Below are positions 8,314 through 17,777 of a DNA stretch of 64,000 bases, piece by piece. This stretch comes from Wenyingzhuangia heitensis (GTDB lineage: Bacteria > Bacteroidota > Bacteroidia > Flavobacteriales > Flavobacteriaceae): assembly GCF_011762155.1 (NCBI RefSeq), contig NZ_JAASQL010000001.1, positions 310,001 through 374,000 of the forward strand. Reading direction: 5' to 3'. Under the pieces are notes generated by a model, which made no database searches, was not told the DNA's origin, and saw only the letters and a program-made list of their open reading frames with translations. How positions within the stretch are numbered: the stretch's first letter is position 1; every line of letters starts with the position of its first letter. The translations under genes and the position numbers were made by a program.

Positions 8314-9753
8314 TTATTTTTTTTCAATAGAAATAGCACTAATTTGATATTCACAATCTTTAATTAAAGTTTCATCAGCAGGTTCTATCCTTATCTGAAT
8401 AGAGTTTAAGCCTAATTGTAAATAATCATGATAATTTGAAGCATGATTTTGGTTTCTTAAAGCAAAAGACAAAATGTTTTTTTTACCTCCTTTATCCTTT
8501 GTTACATTTACAAATTTGACAATGTCATTATCCCTATTGTTGTTAAATGTAAAAGTCAACTTAATAGATTTATTCCCTATTTTACAGTGTTTTATACATA
8601 ATTGGTAATCGTTTACTACATCTGCCACTTTAAAGTAAATGTTTAGATTTAATACTTTGTTTGTTTCTGAAAACTTTGCCACTAATGAAGTTTCTACCAC
8701 ACTAAAAAGAGCAGGAGTTGGATATTTTCCTCCGTTATAAGTAGTATTATCTTCCATTAATAAAGTATTACAAGAAGAAGCTATTTTAAACGGTGCACTA
8801 ATAGGAAGTGTTGTAAATTTATTAGAGATAAAATTAACGATCGGGCTAGATGAAACTATAACATCTAATGCCATTATTGGTAAATTAATTGTAGTAGTTA
8901 AATCTATATTGTCTTTTTTTTGCAATAAAATAGGTTGTTTTTCAGCGTAAATATTTATTTCCTTATTTTCAATAAAATGTGATGCTTTGCTATAAAAAAT
9001 ATTATGCATAATTTCTATTTCGTCTGATGCCGAGTTTTTAAGTGAAATTAACCATGTACCCATCCTAACAAAATTAGATCCAAACAATAAAGACTGAGAA
9101 GGAGGCACTAGGTTACCTACATCAAAAAGATGAGTATTAGTATCTGTTGGGGCAATTAACTTGTGTTTTTTCTTATTATTTAGAGTGGTGTTTTTTGTTT
9201 TTGATTTAATTACACCCCACGGATGTTCTTCTGCAAAAACACGATTAGTCTCTTCATTTAATGAATCTGCAACTCCATGTGCTTCTAAATCTATAACACT
9301 CATTAAATTAGAGTTTAATACATTCTGATTTTTATAAATAGAAAACCCTGTCTCAGAAATACCATCATCGATGAATTCTACTGAACCAGATTGCTTTACT
9401 TTTGTCTTTACTTTTTTAGAAGTGTAATCTAAAAATTGCGATCTACTAACTACGTTATCTCTATTATTAATATCAATAAATGTTTTAACTAGAGTGGGGT
9501 AGTTCTTATAAGAGTTTTTTTGGTTACTTGAAGTAATACTTAAGTTATTTGTAATAACTATTCTTTGTGTAGAGTGTAATACAAACTGTCTATTTGAAAA
9601 TTTATTTACAGAATTAAATTCTTTAGCTTGTATATTGTCATATTTGCTTACTCTATAATCTACAACTAAATAGCCTAATATGTTTGTTTTATTATCTGGG
9701 TCTGGTAGCTTATAATAAACAGAAAACGAATTTGGATCACTTTTTTTAAACAT
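8314..9753 (-). CDS. Hypothetical protein, 479 residues, unrecognised
   Basis: I do not recognise this family. The predicted product has 479 residues with no signal peptide, membrane segment or sorting domain. The start ATG at 9753 has an in-frame stop shortly upstream, so a longer form is unlikely. The sequence is polar, rich in Asn, Ser and Lys and in beta-strand-like alternation, with little obvious helix. Its C-terminal 150 residues (LNIYFKVADVVNDYQLCIKH onward) look like a beta-sandwich. Codon use and base composition match the neighbours. The informative feature is upstream: a 78-bp segment 148 bp before the start is 88% identical to one upstream of the giant LRR gene. The two genes therefore probably respond to the same regulator. 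Function unknown. Confidence 0.75.
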   Translation of the reverse strand: MFKKSDPNSFSVYYKLPDPDNKTNILGYLVVDYRVSKYDNIQAKEFNSVNKFSNRQFVLHSTQRIVITNNLSITSSNQKNSYKNYPTLVKTFIDINNRDNVVSRSQFLDYTSKKVKTKVKQSGSVEFIDDGISETGFSIYKNQNVLNSNLMSVIDLEAHGVADSLNEETNRVFAEEHPWGVIKSKTKNTTLNNKKKHKLIAPTDTNTHLFDVGNLVPPSQSLLFGSNFVRMGTWLISLKNSASDEIEIMHNIFYSKASHFIENKEINIYAEKQPILLQKKDNIDLTTTINLPIMALDVIVSSSPIVNFISNKFTTLPISAPFKIASSCNTLLMEDNTTYNGGKYPTPALFSVVETSLVAKFSETNKVLNLNIYFKVADVVNDYQLCIKHCKIGNKSIKLTFTFNNNRDNDIVKFVNVTKDKGGKKNILSFALRNQNHASNYHDYLQLGLNSIQIRIEPADETLIKDCEYQISAISIEKK

Positions 9754-10041
9754 ACTGAAAAGACTTAAACGATTAAATTAACAACTTGAAAAGGCCGTAT
9801 TTTACTATGATGTTTATTTGTACTATTATTTTTCATATTAAACACCCGTTTAACAAACCTCTTATGAATTAGTAAACTAATACCTTACTTAAAATTTATA
9901 TTAAGTATTAAAACAAAAGTAGTCTCTTCAAAAAAAAAGCAATAGACCATTCAGACAAATCAATAGCCTAATCAGACACCTTGATGATATTTTAAACAAT
10001 AAAATCACTCTAGCTTAAAATTATCTATAAAACTAACTTTT
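9754..10041. other. Non-coding leader of the unknown gene
   Basis: This stretch, with the terminator that follows it, separates the two minus-strand genes. It holds the 78-bp shared upstream element at 9901-9978 and an AT-rich untranslated leader of about 145 bp. No further ORF or RNA is apparent. Confidence 0.6.
9901..9978 (-). promoter_or_regulatory. Shared 78-bp upstream element, copy A
   Basis: This segment aligns without gaps to 17523-17600 with 69 of 78 positions identical. Read on the minus strand it begins TGTCTGATTAGGCTATTGAT, then has a T-run, then GACTACTTTTG, in which TACTTTTG fits the Bacteroidota -7 element TAnnTTTG. No TTTG sits at the normal -33 distance. In this copy TGATTAGGCTATTGATTT recurs 21 bp later as TGAATGGTCTATTGCTTT (14 of 18 matching). 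A two-turn tandem spacing is typical of an activator binding one face of the helix. Confidence 0.65.
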
Positions 10042-10078
10042 ATAAAAAAATCCCATTTAGTTGTCACTAAATGGGATT
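10042..10078 (-). terminator. Rho-independent terminator of the LRR gene
   Basis: A 13-bp stem (AATCCCATTTAGT paired with ACTAAATGGGATT, 4-nt loop) is followed on the minus strand by seven T. It begins 25 bp past the stop codon of the LRR gene. Confidence 0.9.
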
Positions 10079-10102
10079 CTTATAATTTGTATTAGTTCTT
10101 CT

Positions 10103-13100
10103 CTATTGTTTTATAAACCTTTTTAAAATAGTTCCTTTATTCGTTTCTATTTTAATTAGATAAACTCCGTTTTCTAATGTTGTTATATTAACTTGATTGT
10201 TATTAACAACTGTTGAATACAATCTTCCTAAATTAGTTATTACTGTTATTCTGTTTACCGTTACAGTAGTGTTACCTATAATCTCAATTTGGTTACTTGT
10301 AATTTTAACACTAATTTCTTTATTAATTGTATTGTTATCAGTATTCAAAGTATCCTCCTCAGTAGTTTTAAAATCTTTCCAAACTTCAGCTAATTGATAC
10401 GTGTCTTTAGCAGATGTACTAGGTGTTTTTAAGGTTATGTTATTTAATGTAAGTCCCTCAAAAACATTTTTACCGCTAATATCTACAGGGTTTGGGTTTT
10501 CAACAATAATTGTTTCTAATTTGTTACAATTTGCAAAAGCCCCTTCTCCAATACTTATTACTGCTTCTGGAATTGTAATACTAACCAAACCACTAGAAGA
10601 AAAAGCGTAGTCACCAATACTTGTTAAAGAATTACTAGTTTCTGTAGTAGTTTTGTTTACCCTACTGTATTGATTCGTAATTTTAGATGATGAAGTCTCT
10701 TTGTTTTGTTCACCAAAAGTAACAACTTCTAAACTAGTAGTGTCTGCAAAAGCACTTTCTCCAATACTAGTTACTGTATCTGGAATAAGCACTGTTTTTA
10801 AATTGGTCGCATTTTTAAAAGCTGATGCCCCTATTGTTTTTAAATTAGTAGCTCCTGATAAATCTATACTTGTAATATCGGTATTATCTTTAAAAGCATC
10901 GTTTGCAATAGCAGTTACCTTATAAACATTACCATTAAAAGTAACTGTAGCAGGAACTGTAACAGAACCTGTATGGAGACTATTAAAACCTAACTCTACA
11001 TTATTAGTAGTTTCATCTGTAATATTAAAATCAAGATTGTTTGCTGTAAATGACACACAAATTCTAAAATCTTGCCAAACACTTGCTACCTCATAAAGTT
11101 CTTTTGATGCAATATTAGGTACTTTTAATGTTATATTCTCTAATGTAAGACTATTAAAAACATTAGAATTAAGACCTGCAATTGGTGTTGTGTTTTTTAC
11201 AATAACATTTTTTAAACTACTACAACCAGAAAAAGTATAGGATCCAATACTAGTAACTGCACTACCAATGGTAACACTCACTAAACTACTACAGTTATTA
11301 AAATTAGAGGATTTAAGATCTGTTAATGAATTTCCTATAACAGCTGTGGTTAAACTAGTACAACTAGAAAAAACACCATTCCCTATACTTGTTACTGAGT
11401 CTGGAAGAATAATACTTGTTAAACTACTAGAACCTCCAAAGGCAAAATCATCTAAATTGGTTACTGAATTTGGAAGCGTTACCGTTAATAAGTTGGTACA
11501 ACCTGAAAAGGACTCTTGACCTATTGTTTCTAAATAAGTTGCTCCTGATAAATCAACACTTATAATATTGCTGTTTTGTCTAAAGGCTTTGTCTGCAATA
11601 CTAGTTACTTTATAAGTCGTTTTACCATCAGTAACCGTACTAGGAATGGTAACTGTTGTTCCTGCATATTCAATATTATCTCCTAATTCTACCGTTTTAT
11701 TCGCTAAATCTGTAACCTTATAAGTAATACTCTCAAACATAAATATGGGTGCTACTATAGGATTAAAATCTTTCCAAACAGCTGCAGTTGAATAAGCAGA
11801 TATTGCAGAGCCACTAGAAACATTTAACGTAATGTTACTTAAAGTTAATCCTTCAAAAACAGTAGCATTGATACTTACGGGTATTGGATTTTTTGCTGTT
11901 ACGCTTGTAAAACCTGTACAGTTTTTAAAGGCAGCATCTCCTATAGTATTTAAGGTATTTGGAAGCGTTAATTCTCCAGTTAATTTACTACAATTTAAAA
12001 AAGCAGAGGCTTCAATAGTTGTTACTAAACTAGGAAAACTTAACGCTCCTGTTAATTCTGTACAACCTGAAAAAGCAGCCGCTCCAATCGTTTTTAAACT
12101 TGCTGCTGCTGATACATCAAGAACTGTAATCGTGGTATTGTTTTTAAAAGCATTTTTAGAAATACCTACAACATTGTAAGTAACACCTCCTTCGTTACCT
12201 CCTCCAACATCACCAAGACCTCCGTCATCGTAACCTCCGTCTCCAAAGCCACCATCACCTCCAAAGCCACCATCATCAATACCATCTCCACCACCTTGGT
12301 TGGTCGTTGTGTTAGGGTCGGTTACCGAATCTGGAATGCTAACCATTGAGTCTGCAAAAGAAGTATTATCTCCTACTTCTACGGTATGATTGATAGGATC
12401 CACAATTGTATAAATAAGACCTCCAACGGTAAATTCTGGTACTGAAATAGTCTTAAAATCTTGCCAAACTAAAGCTAACTCATATGCTGTTTTAGCCGTT
12501 GCATTAGGAACATTTAAATCAACAGTACTTAGTGTAAGTCCTTCAAAAACATTTGATTCTATAGACACTGGCACTGGGTTTCTTACGGCAACACTAGTAA
12601 TAGCAACACAGCCTGAAAAAGCACGCTCTCCAATACTTGTAACCAAACTAGGAATACTTAAAACCCCAGATAATTGTGTACATCCTGAAAATGCAGCTTC
12701 TCCAATTGTTTCTAATCCAACAGCTTCTGAGATGTCAAGATAGGCAATATTAGTATTGTCTTTAAAAGCATTCTTTGTGATGGCTGTTACTTTGTACGAA
12801 ATGTCTGTACTTGGGTCTGTTACTTTTTCTGGAATTTTAACTGTTATTTGAGTATAATTAGTATTATCTGCTACTGCTACCGTATTATTAGCAGAATCTA
12901 CAATACTATAAACAAGACCGTCAACAGTAAATTTTGTGTTTAAATTATCATCTTCTTCAATACTTTTAAAATCTTGCCATACTGATGCTGCCTCATACAA
13001 TGCTTTGGCTCCTCCTGGAACTTTTAAAGCTATATTCGCTAAAGTAACATTGCTAAAAACAGCAGTATTAATAATTACTGGTGTTGGATTTTTTACCTTT

Positions 13101-16100
13101 AAACTAGTTAAACCTGTACAAAGCGTGAAAGCATTTGTTCCAATAGCAGCCACCATACCCGGAATGGTAAGAGAGGTTAAACTATTACAATTGTAAAAAG
13201 TATAAGATCCAATACTCTTTATTGCTTCTGGAATATTAATACTTGTTAGAGCACTACATTCCGAAAAAGCAGCTTCTCCAATAGTAGTTAAAGACTCTGG
13301 TAACGTTAAATCACCTGACAATCCTGATTTATAAAAAGTTCCTGTTCCTATAGCTGTTATTGAACTACCTAGTGTTAGACTGGTTAAATTACTAGTTTCC
13401 ACAAAGGCATAATCTCCTATACTTGTTACTGCATCTGGAATATTTAAAGTTGTTAAACTTGAACAACCATAAAAAGCATTACTACCAATAGTTGTTACCG
13501 TATCTGGAATATTAATACTTGTTAAACCTGAACACCCATAAAAAACATACGGCTGAACACTTGTAATAGCTTGTGGAATGTTAATAGCTGTTAAACCACT
13601 ACATTCTGAAAAAGCAGCATCTCCAATACTAGTTATAGACTCTGGTAATGTTAAACTACCTGACAGTCCTGATTTATAAAAAGCTCCTTTTCCTATAGTA
13701 GCTATAGAAGTACCTAATGTTAGATTGGTTAAATTACTAGTCTCAACAAAAGCATAGTCTCCAATATTTATTACTGCATTTGGAATGGCTAAAGTTGTTA
13801 AACCTGAACAACCATAAAAAGCATAATTTTCTATATTTGTTAAAGATTCTGAAAGAACAAGACTTGTTAATCCATTGCACTCTGAAAAAGCAGCTTCTCC
13901 TATTTTTACTATAGAATTTGGAAGAATTAAATCTCCGCTTAATCCTGATGTATAAAAAGCTCCCAAACCAATGGTTTTTATAGAGTCACCTATTGTTAAA
14001 TTAGTTAAATCTTTGTTTCCTACAAAAGCATAATCTGCAATACCTGTTACAGTATATTCAATACTACTATCAGTATCTGTAACAGAGTTAGGAATGTTTG
14101 CAGCTCCAGTATAAGATCTATTATTTCCTACTATTGCTGTTTTATTTGTTTTACTTGTTACAATATAATTGATGTTATCAACCGTAAATAACGTACTTAA
14201 ACTTTCGTCTTCTATTATACTTTTAAAATCTTTCCAAACAGCTGCTACCTGGTACAAAGCTTTAGTTGTATAAGGTATTTTTAACTCTATTTCAGCTATA
14301 TCAACATTATTAAACACAGCAGGGTTAATACTTGTTGGTGTAAACATTTTTACACTTACACTTGTTAATCCTGTACAAGAATCAAAAGAAAAATCTTTAA
14401 GACTTGTTAGAGATTCTGGAAGCACAATATTTGTTAATCCCGTACAACCACTAAAAGTGTAAGTTTCAATACTGGTTAAAGATTCAGAAAGCTCTATACT
14501 TGTTAAACCAACACATTCTGCAAATGCATACTCTCCAATACTAGTTACAGACTTTGGAATAATAATATCTCCTGTTAACCCTGATTCTTTAAATGCATTT
14601 TTTTCAATACTTGTTATAGCATCTCCTATCGTTATACTTGTTAAACTACTAGCTTCTGAAAATGCATTTTTTCCTATACTAGTTACTGAATATTCTATAA
14701 AAGTATCTGAATTTGTAATTTTATTAGGAATTATTGCTACCCCTACAAAACCTGTATTAATTCCTACTTTAACTTTTTTATTAGCTGAATCAGTAATAAT
14801 ATATTTAATTCCATCCACTGTAAATTGTGGACTTAAACTTTCATCTTCTGTAATCGTTTTAAAATCTTGCCATACAGCTGCTGCCTCATACAATGCTTTG
14901 GTTCCAATAGGAACATTTAAATCTATAGCACCAATAGTAACATTATTAAAAACACTACTGTTGATACTAATAGGAGTTGACATTTTTACCCCTATACTAG
15001 ATAAATCAACACATCCTGAAAACGCATTATTTCCTATACTTGTTATTGTTTCTGGAAAAACTATATTTGTTAAACCTATACATCCTGAAAATGCAGAGTC
15101 TCCTATACTAGTTACAGAAACAGGCAATGTTATTCCTGTTAAATTAGTATCATCTAAAAAAGCAGAATTTCCTATACTATTTACAGTGTACTCAATAGTA
15201 GAATTTTCATCTATAACAGTACTAGGAATTACAGCCGCTCCCACATAAGCAGTGTTTTTTGCCACAGCTACTATCTTGTCAACTGTGTTAATTACAATAT
15301 AATTGATTCCATTAACTGCAAATTGTGTACTTAAACTTTCGTCTTCTGTAATCGTTTTAAAATCTTGCCAAACTGGTGTCGCTTTATGTAAGTCTTTAGA
15401 ATTAACAAGTACTTTTAAATCTACATTTTCTATAGCAACATTTTCAAAAACATTCGCATTGATAGTTATAGGTTTCAGTATTTTAGAACTTACTGTAGTT
15501 AATCCTGTACAATTAGAAAAAGCATTTTCTCCTATTGTTTTTATGGAGTTTGGAATGGTTAAAGTGGTTACCGTTGTATTCCCTAAAAATGCTCCTGTTC
15601 CAATACTAGTTACTGTATATTCAATATTAGAATTTGCATCTGTAACTGTATTAGGAATGGTTAAACTTACACCACTATAAGCAGTATTAATATGTACTTC
15701 TACTGTTTTTTTAGCAGAGTTTGTAACTACATAATTAACACCATTATCCGTAAAAAACGTACTTACGTTTTCACTATCTACTCCGTTTTTAAAATCTTGC
15801 CAAACTGCTGCTCCAGCATATACTGACTCAGTTCCAACGGGTACACTTAAATTTATATTATTAAGTATTGCATTTGCAAAAACAGTATTACTAATATTTA
15901 ATGGAGTTCTAAGCTTTACCGTTACTTTGGTTAAGCTTGAAGAATAATCTCCCGTAAAATAATCTCCTTTATTCACCATCTCAAAAGCATAGTTTCCAAT
16001 ACTTGTAACAGCATCTGGAATAATTAAGCTTACTAAGTTATTACTCCCTTTAAATGCAGAACCCCCAATACTTGTTAATGAATTCCCTAAGGTTAAACTT

Positions 16101-17413
16101 GTTAAGTTTAAAGGTTTACTGTCATTAAATAAACTAGATGAATTAGTTGTTGAAAATGCAGAGTCACCTATGCTTATTACAGAGTCTGGAATTACTAAAC
16201 TTGTTAAATTAATACAACCTTTAAATGCATTAGCACCAATACTTGTTAATGAACTCCCTAAGGTTAAACTTGTTAAATTTAAAGGTTTATTGTTATTGGA
16301 ATAACTAGAAGAATTAGTTGTTGAAAATGCTGAATCTCCTATGCTTATTACAGAATCTGGAATGGTTAAACTTGTTAAATTGGTACAACCTTTAAATGCG
16401 GAAGCTCCAATACTTGTTAATGAATTCCCTAAAGTTAAACTTGTTAAAGTTAAAGACTTATTACTAGACAAACCGTAATCATTAATTGTTGAAAATGCAG
16501 AAGCCCCAATGCTTATTACCGAATTTGGAATGGTTAAACTTGTTAAATTAGTACAACCTCTAAAAGCATTGTCTCCAATACTCGTTATTGAATTCCCTAA
16601 AATTAATGTGGTTAATTTTAAACTAGATTCTTCACCAATAAAAATATGATCCTTAACGGCTTCAAAAGCAGAAGCTCCAATACTAATTACGGAATTTGGA
16701 ATGGTTAAACTTGTTAAATTAGTACAACCCTTAAACGCAGCAGCCCCAATATTTATTACTGAGTTTCCTAATGTTAAACTGGTTAAGTTATTATACCTAA
16801 AATGTAGGGAATTAGAAGTTTCAAAAGCAGAAGCCCCTATGTCTGTAACAGAATCTGGAATGGTTATGCTTTCTAAACGATGACAATTTTTAAACGCAGA
16901 AATACCAATCGTTTTTAAGGAACTACCTAATGTTAATGATCTTATAGAGGAAGAGTTATCTATCGAAGATATTAAAGAACTTCTGATTCCTCCTCCTCCT
17001 CCTTCAAAAGCAAAGTCTCCAATACTTATTACAGAATTTGGAATGGTTAAACTTGTTAAAGCTGATTGCTTATAAAAAGCATATTCTTTAATTGTTGTTA
17101 CCGTATTAGGAATCGTTAAACTTGTCATATCTCCACAATCCTTAAATGCACCTACTCCAATACTAGTTACTGTATAAGTAGTTCCTCCATTAGCAACAGT
17201 ACTCGGTATATTTACACTATATCCTCTAAAAAAACTTCCAAATCGATCAAGATTATTAACATATTTATAGTAAGAAGTATTGTCTCCAACCTCTACGGTT
17301 TTGTTAGCTTCATTGGTAATGTTATAATTAATACCGTCTGCCGTAAATGTTTGTGCCTGTAAGCTTATGATGCTAAACAATAGCAATAGTTTAAAAAGTA
17401 ATTTTTGTTTCAT
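10103..17413 (-). CDS. Giant BspA-like leucine-rich-repeat surface protein with T9SS sorting domain
   Basis: The product has about 2436 residues from the ATG at 17413. This start is chosen because it opens directly into a signal peptide (MKQKLLFKLLLLFSIISLQAQ); an in-frame ATG 54 bp upstream only adds a charged extension. The body consists of LRR_5/BspA repeats of the form LTSLTIPNSVTSIGxxAF. They are organised in nine modules, each opening with a header like FTVDGINYxVTxxxNKTV and closing with AVWQDFK or a variant. A glycine/aspartate-rich insert interrupts the sixth header. The last 75 residues (NTINKEISVKI to LKRFIKQ) form a type A T9SS sorting domain. Proteins of this class are exported through the outer membrane and attached to the surface, often for adhesion. 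The ligand is unknown. Its promoter region shares a 78-bp element with the downstream unknown gene. Confidence 0.92.
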   Translation of the reverse strand: MKQKLLFKLLLLFSIISLQAQTFTADGINYNITNEANKTVEVGDNTSYYKYVNNLDRFGSFFRGYSVNIPSTVANGGTTYTVTSIGVGAFKDCGDMTSLTIPNTVTTIKEYAFYKQSALTSLTIPNSVISIGDFAFEGGGGGIRSSLISSIDNSSSIRSLTLGSSLKTIGISAFKNCHRLESITIPDSVTDIGASAFETSNSLHFRYNNLTSLTLGNSVINIGAAAFKGCTNLTSLTIPNSVISIGASAFEAVKDHIFIGEESSLKLTTLILGNSITSIGDNAFRGCTNLTSLTIPNSVISIGASAFSTINDYGLSSNKSLTLTSLTLGNSLTSIGASAFKGCTNLTSLTIPDSVISIGDSAFSTTNSSSYSNNNKPLNLTSLTLGSSLTSIGANAFKGCINLTSLVIPDSVISIGDSAFSTTNSSSLFNDSKPLNLTSLTLGNSLTSIGGSAFKGSNNLVSLIIPDAVTSIGNYAFEMVNKGDYFTGDYSSSLTKVTVKLRTPLNISNTVFANAILNNINLSVPVGTESVYAGAAVWQDFKNGVDSENVSTFFTDNGVNYVVTNSAKKTVEVHINTAYSGVSLTIPNTVTDANSNIEYTVTSIGTGAFLGNTTVTTLTIPNSIKTIGENAFSNCTGLTTVSSKILKPITINANVFENVAIENVDLKVLVNSKDLHKATPVWQDFKTITEDESLSTQFAVNGINYIVINTVDKIVAVAKNTAYVGAAVIPSTVIDENSTIEYTVNSIGNSAFLDDTNLTGITLPVSVTSIGDSAFSGCIGLTNIVFPETITSIGNNAFSGCVDLSSIGVKMSTPISINSSVFNNVTIGAIDLNVPIGTKALYEAAAVWQDFKTITEDESLSPQFTVDGIKYIITDSANKKVKVGINTGFVGVAIIPNKITNSDTFIEYSVTSIGKNAFSEASSLTSITIGDAITSIEKNAFKESGLTGDIIIPKSVTSIGEYAFAECVGLTSIELSESLTSIETYTFSGCTGLTNIVLPESLTSLKDFSFDSCTGLTSVSVKMFTPTSINPAVFNNVDIAEIELKIPYTTKALYQVAAVWKDFKSIIEDESLSTLFTVDNINYIVTSKTNKTAIVGNNRSYTGAANIPNSVTDTDSSIEYTVTGIADYAFVGNKDLTNLTIGDSIKTIGLGAFYTSGLSGDLILPNSIVKIGEAAFSECNGLTSLVLSESLTNIENYAFYGCSGLTTLAIPNAVINIGDYAFVETSNLTNLTLGTSIATIGKGAFYKSGLSGSLTLPESITSIGDAAFSECSGLTAINIPQAITSVQPYVFYGCSGLTSINIPDTVTTIGSNAFYGCSSLTTLNIPDAVTSIGDYAFVETSNLTSLTLGSSITAIGTGTFYKSGLSGDLTLPESLTTIGEAAFSECSALTSINIPEAIKSIGSYTFYNCNSLTSLTIPGMVAAIGTNAFTLCTGLTSLKVKNPTPVIINTAVFSNVTLANIALKVPGGAKALYEAASVWQDFKSIEEDDNLNTKFTVDGLVYSIVDSANNTVAVADNTNYTQITVKIPEKVTDPSTDISYKVTAITKNAFKDNTNIAYLDISEAVGLETIGEAAFSGCTQLSGVLSIPSLVTSIGERAFSGCVAITSVAVRNPVPVSIESNVFEGLTLSTVDLNVPNATAKTAYELALVWQDFKTISVPEFTVGGLIYTIVDPINHTVEVGDNTSFADSMVSIPDSVTDPNTTTNQGGGDGIDDGGFGGDGGFGDGGYDDGGLGDVGGGNEGGVTYNVVGISKNAFKNNTTITVLDVSAAASLKTIGAAAFSGCTELTGALSFPSLVTTIEASAFLNCSKLTGELTLPNTLNTIGDAAFKNCTGFTSVTAKNPIPVSINATVFEGLTLSNITLNVSSGSAISAYSTAAVWKDFNPIVAPIFMFESITYKVTDLANKTVELGDNIEYAGTTVTIPSTVTDGKTTYKVTSIADKAFRQNSNIISVDLSGATYLETIGQESFSGCTNLLTVTLPNSVTNLDDFAFGGSSSLTSIILPDSVTSIGNGVFSSCTSLTTAVIGNSLTDLKSSNFNNCSSLVSVTIGSAVTSIGSYTFSGCSSLKNVIVKNTTPIAGLNSNVFNSLTLENITLKVPNIASKELYEVASVWQDFRICVSFTANNLDFNITDETTNNVELGFNSLHTGSVTVPATVTFNGNVYKVTAIANDAFKDNTDITSIDLSGATNLKTIGASAFKNATNLKTVLIPDTVTSIGESAFADTTSLEVVTFGEQNKETSSSKITNQYSRVNKTTTETSNSLTSIGDYAFSSSGLVSITIPEAVISIGEGAFANCNKLETIIVENPNPVDISGKNVFEGLTLNNITLKTPSTSAKDTYQLAEVWKDFKTTEEDTLNTDNNTINKEISVKITSNQIEIIGNTTVTVNRITVITNLGRLYSTVVNNNQVNITTLENGVYLIKIETNKGTILKRFIKQ
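12180..12300 (-). repeat. Glycine/aspartate-rich coding insert in the LRR protein
   Basis: The bases encode about 40 residues composed almost only of G and D with a few F, Y and N, in words such as GGFGGDGG and DDGGLGD. The insert falls inside the header of the sixth module, directly after a TDPNTT sequence, where other modules have a short loop. It is locally far more G/C-rich than the surrounding DNA. Confidence 0.75.
16077..16589 (-). repeat. 171-bp tandem repeats within the LRR gene
   Basis: Near-identical units begin at 16077, 16248 and 16419 (171-bp period, 57 codons), with a diverged 168-bp continuation toward 16587. Each unit encodes two LRRs separated by a linker containing STTNSSS-like serine/asparagine runs. 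High nucleotide similarity implies recent duplication or gene conversion. Confidence 0.75.
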
Positions 17414-17467
17414 TTTTTTAGTTTTTAGCTCCCCTTTATACATATAAATAATACTAGTTTTATACAA

Positions 17468-17777
17468 ATATTTTTATCTATATGATTGTTTATTAAACCA
17501 ATACCTACTATTAAGATTAGTATTAAGTTCTAAAACAAAAGTAGTCGCTTCAAAAAAAAAGTAGTAACCCATTCGGACAAATCAATAGCCCAATCAGACA
17601 TTATAATAAAAATTAAAAAAAAAATTACTCTTAGTTAAAATAGAACTAGAAAATAAAAGGGCATTCTTAGTGTAAAAGAATAAAATTCCATCTTTTATTA
17701 CTCTAAATTGTACGCTAAATATTAGTGTTTCAGTATCTAAATCTAGATTAGATTTATTGTTTTTAAAAAGTAGTCTT
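17468..17777. other. Non-coding spacer between lpxH and the LRR gene
   Basis: The spacer contains the second copy of the 78-bp shared element at 17523-17600. The remainder, 17601-17777, is AT-rich with no convincing gene, and I see no clear terminator for lpxH. Confidence 0.5.
17523..17600 (-). promoter_or_regulatory. Shared 78-bp upstream element, copy B
   Basis: This is the partner of 9901-9978 (69/78 identical, ungapped), ending 110 bp upstream of the LRR start codon. The minus strand carries CTATTGATTTGTCCGAATGG, a T-run, and the -7-like TACTTTTG. The 21-bp tandem half-site of copy A is more degenerate here. Confidence 0.65.

Noticed and set aside
14898-15680. Series of plus-strand ORFs opposite the LRR gene
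   Set aside because: They are antisense shadows of the repetitive LRR coding sequence, recurring at the repeat period; none has a domain or signal.
10103-17413. Possible CRISPR-like array because of evenly spaced repeats
   Set aside because: The repeats are coding, of LRR type and in one long frame, with no constant repeat-spacer alternation.
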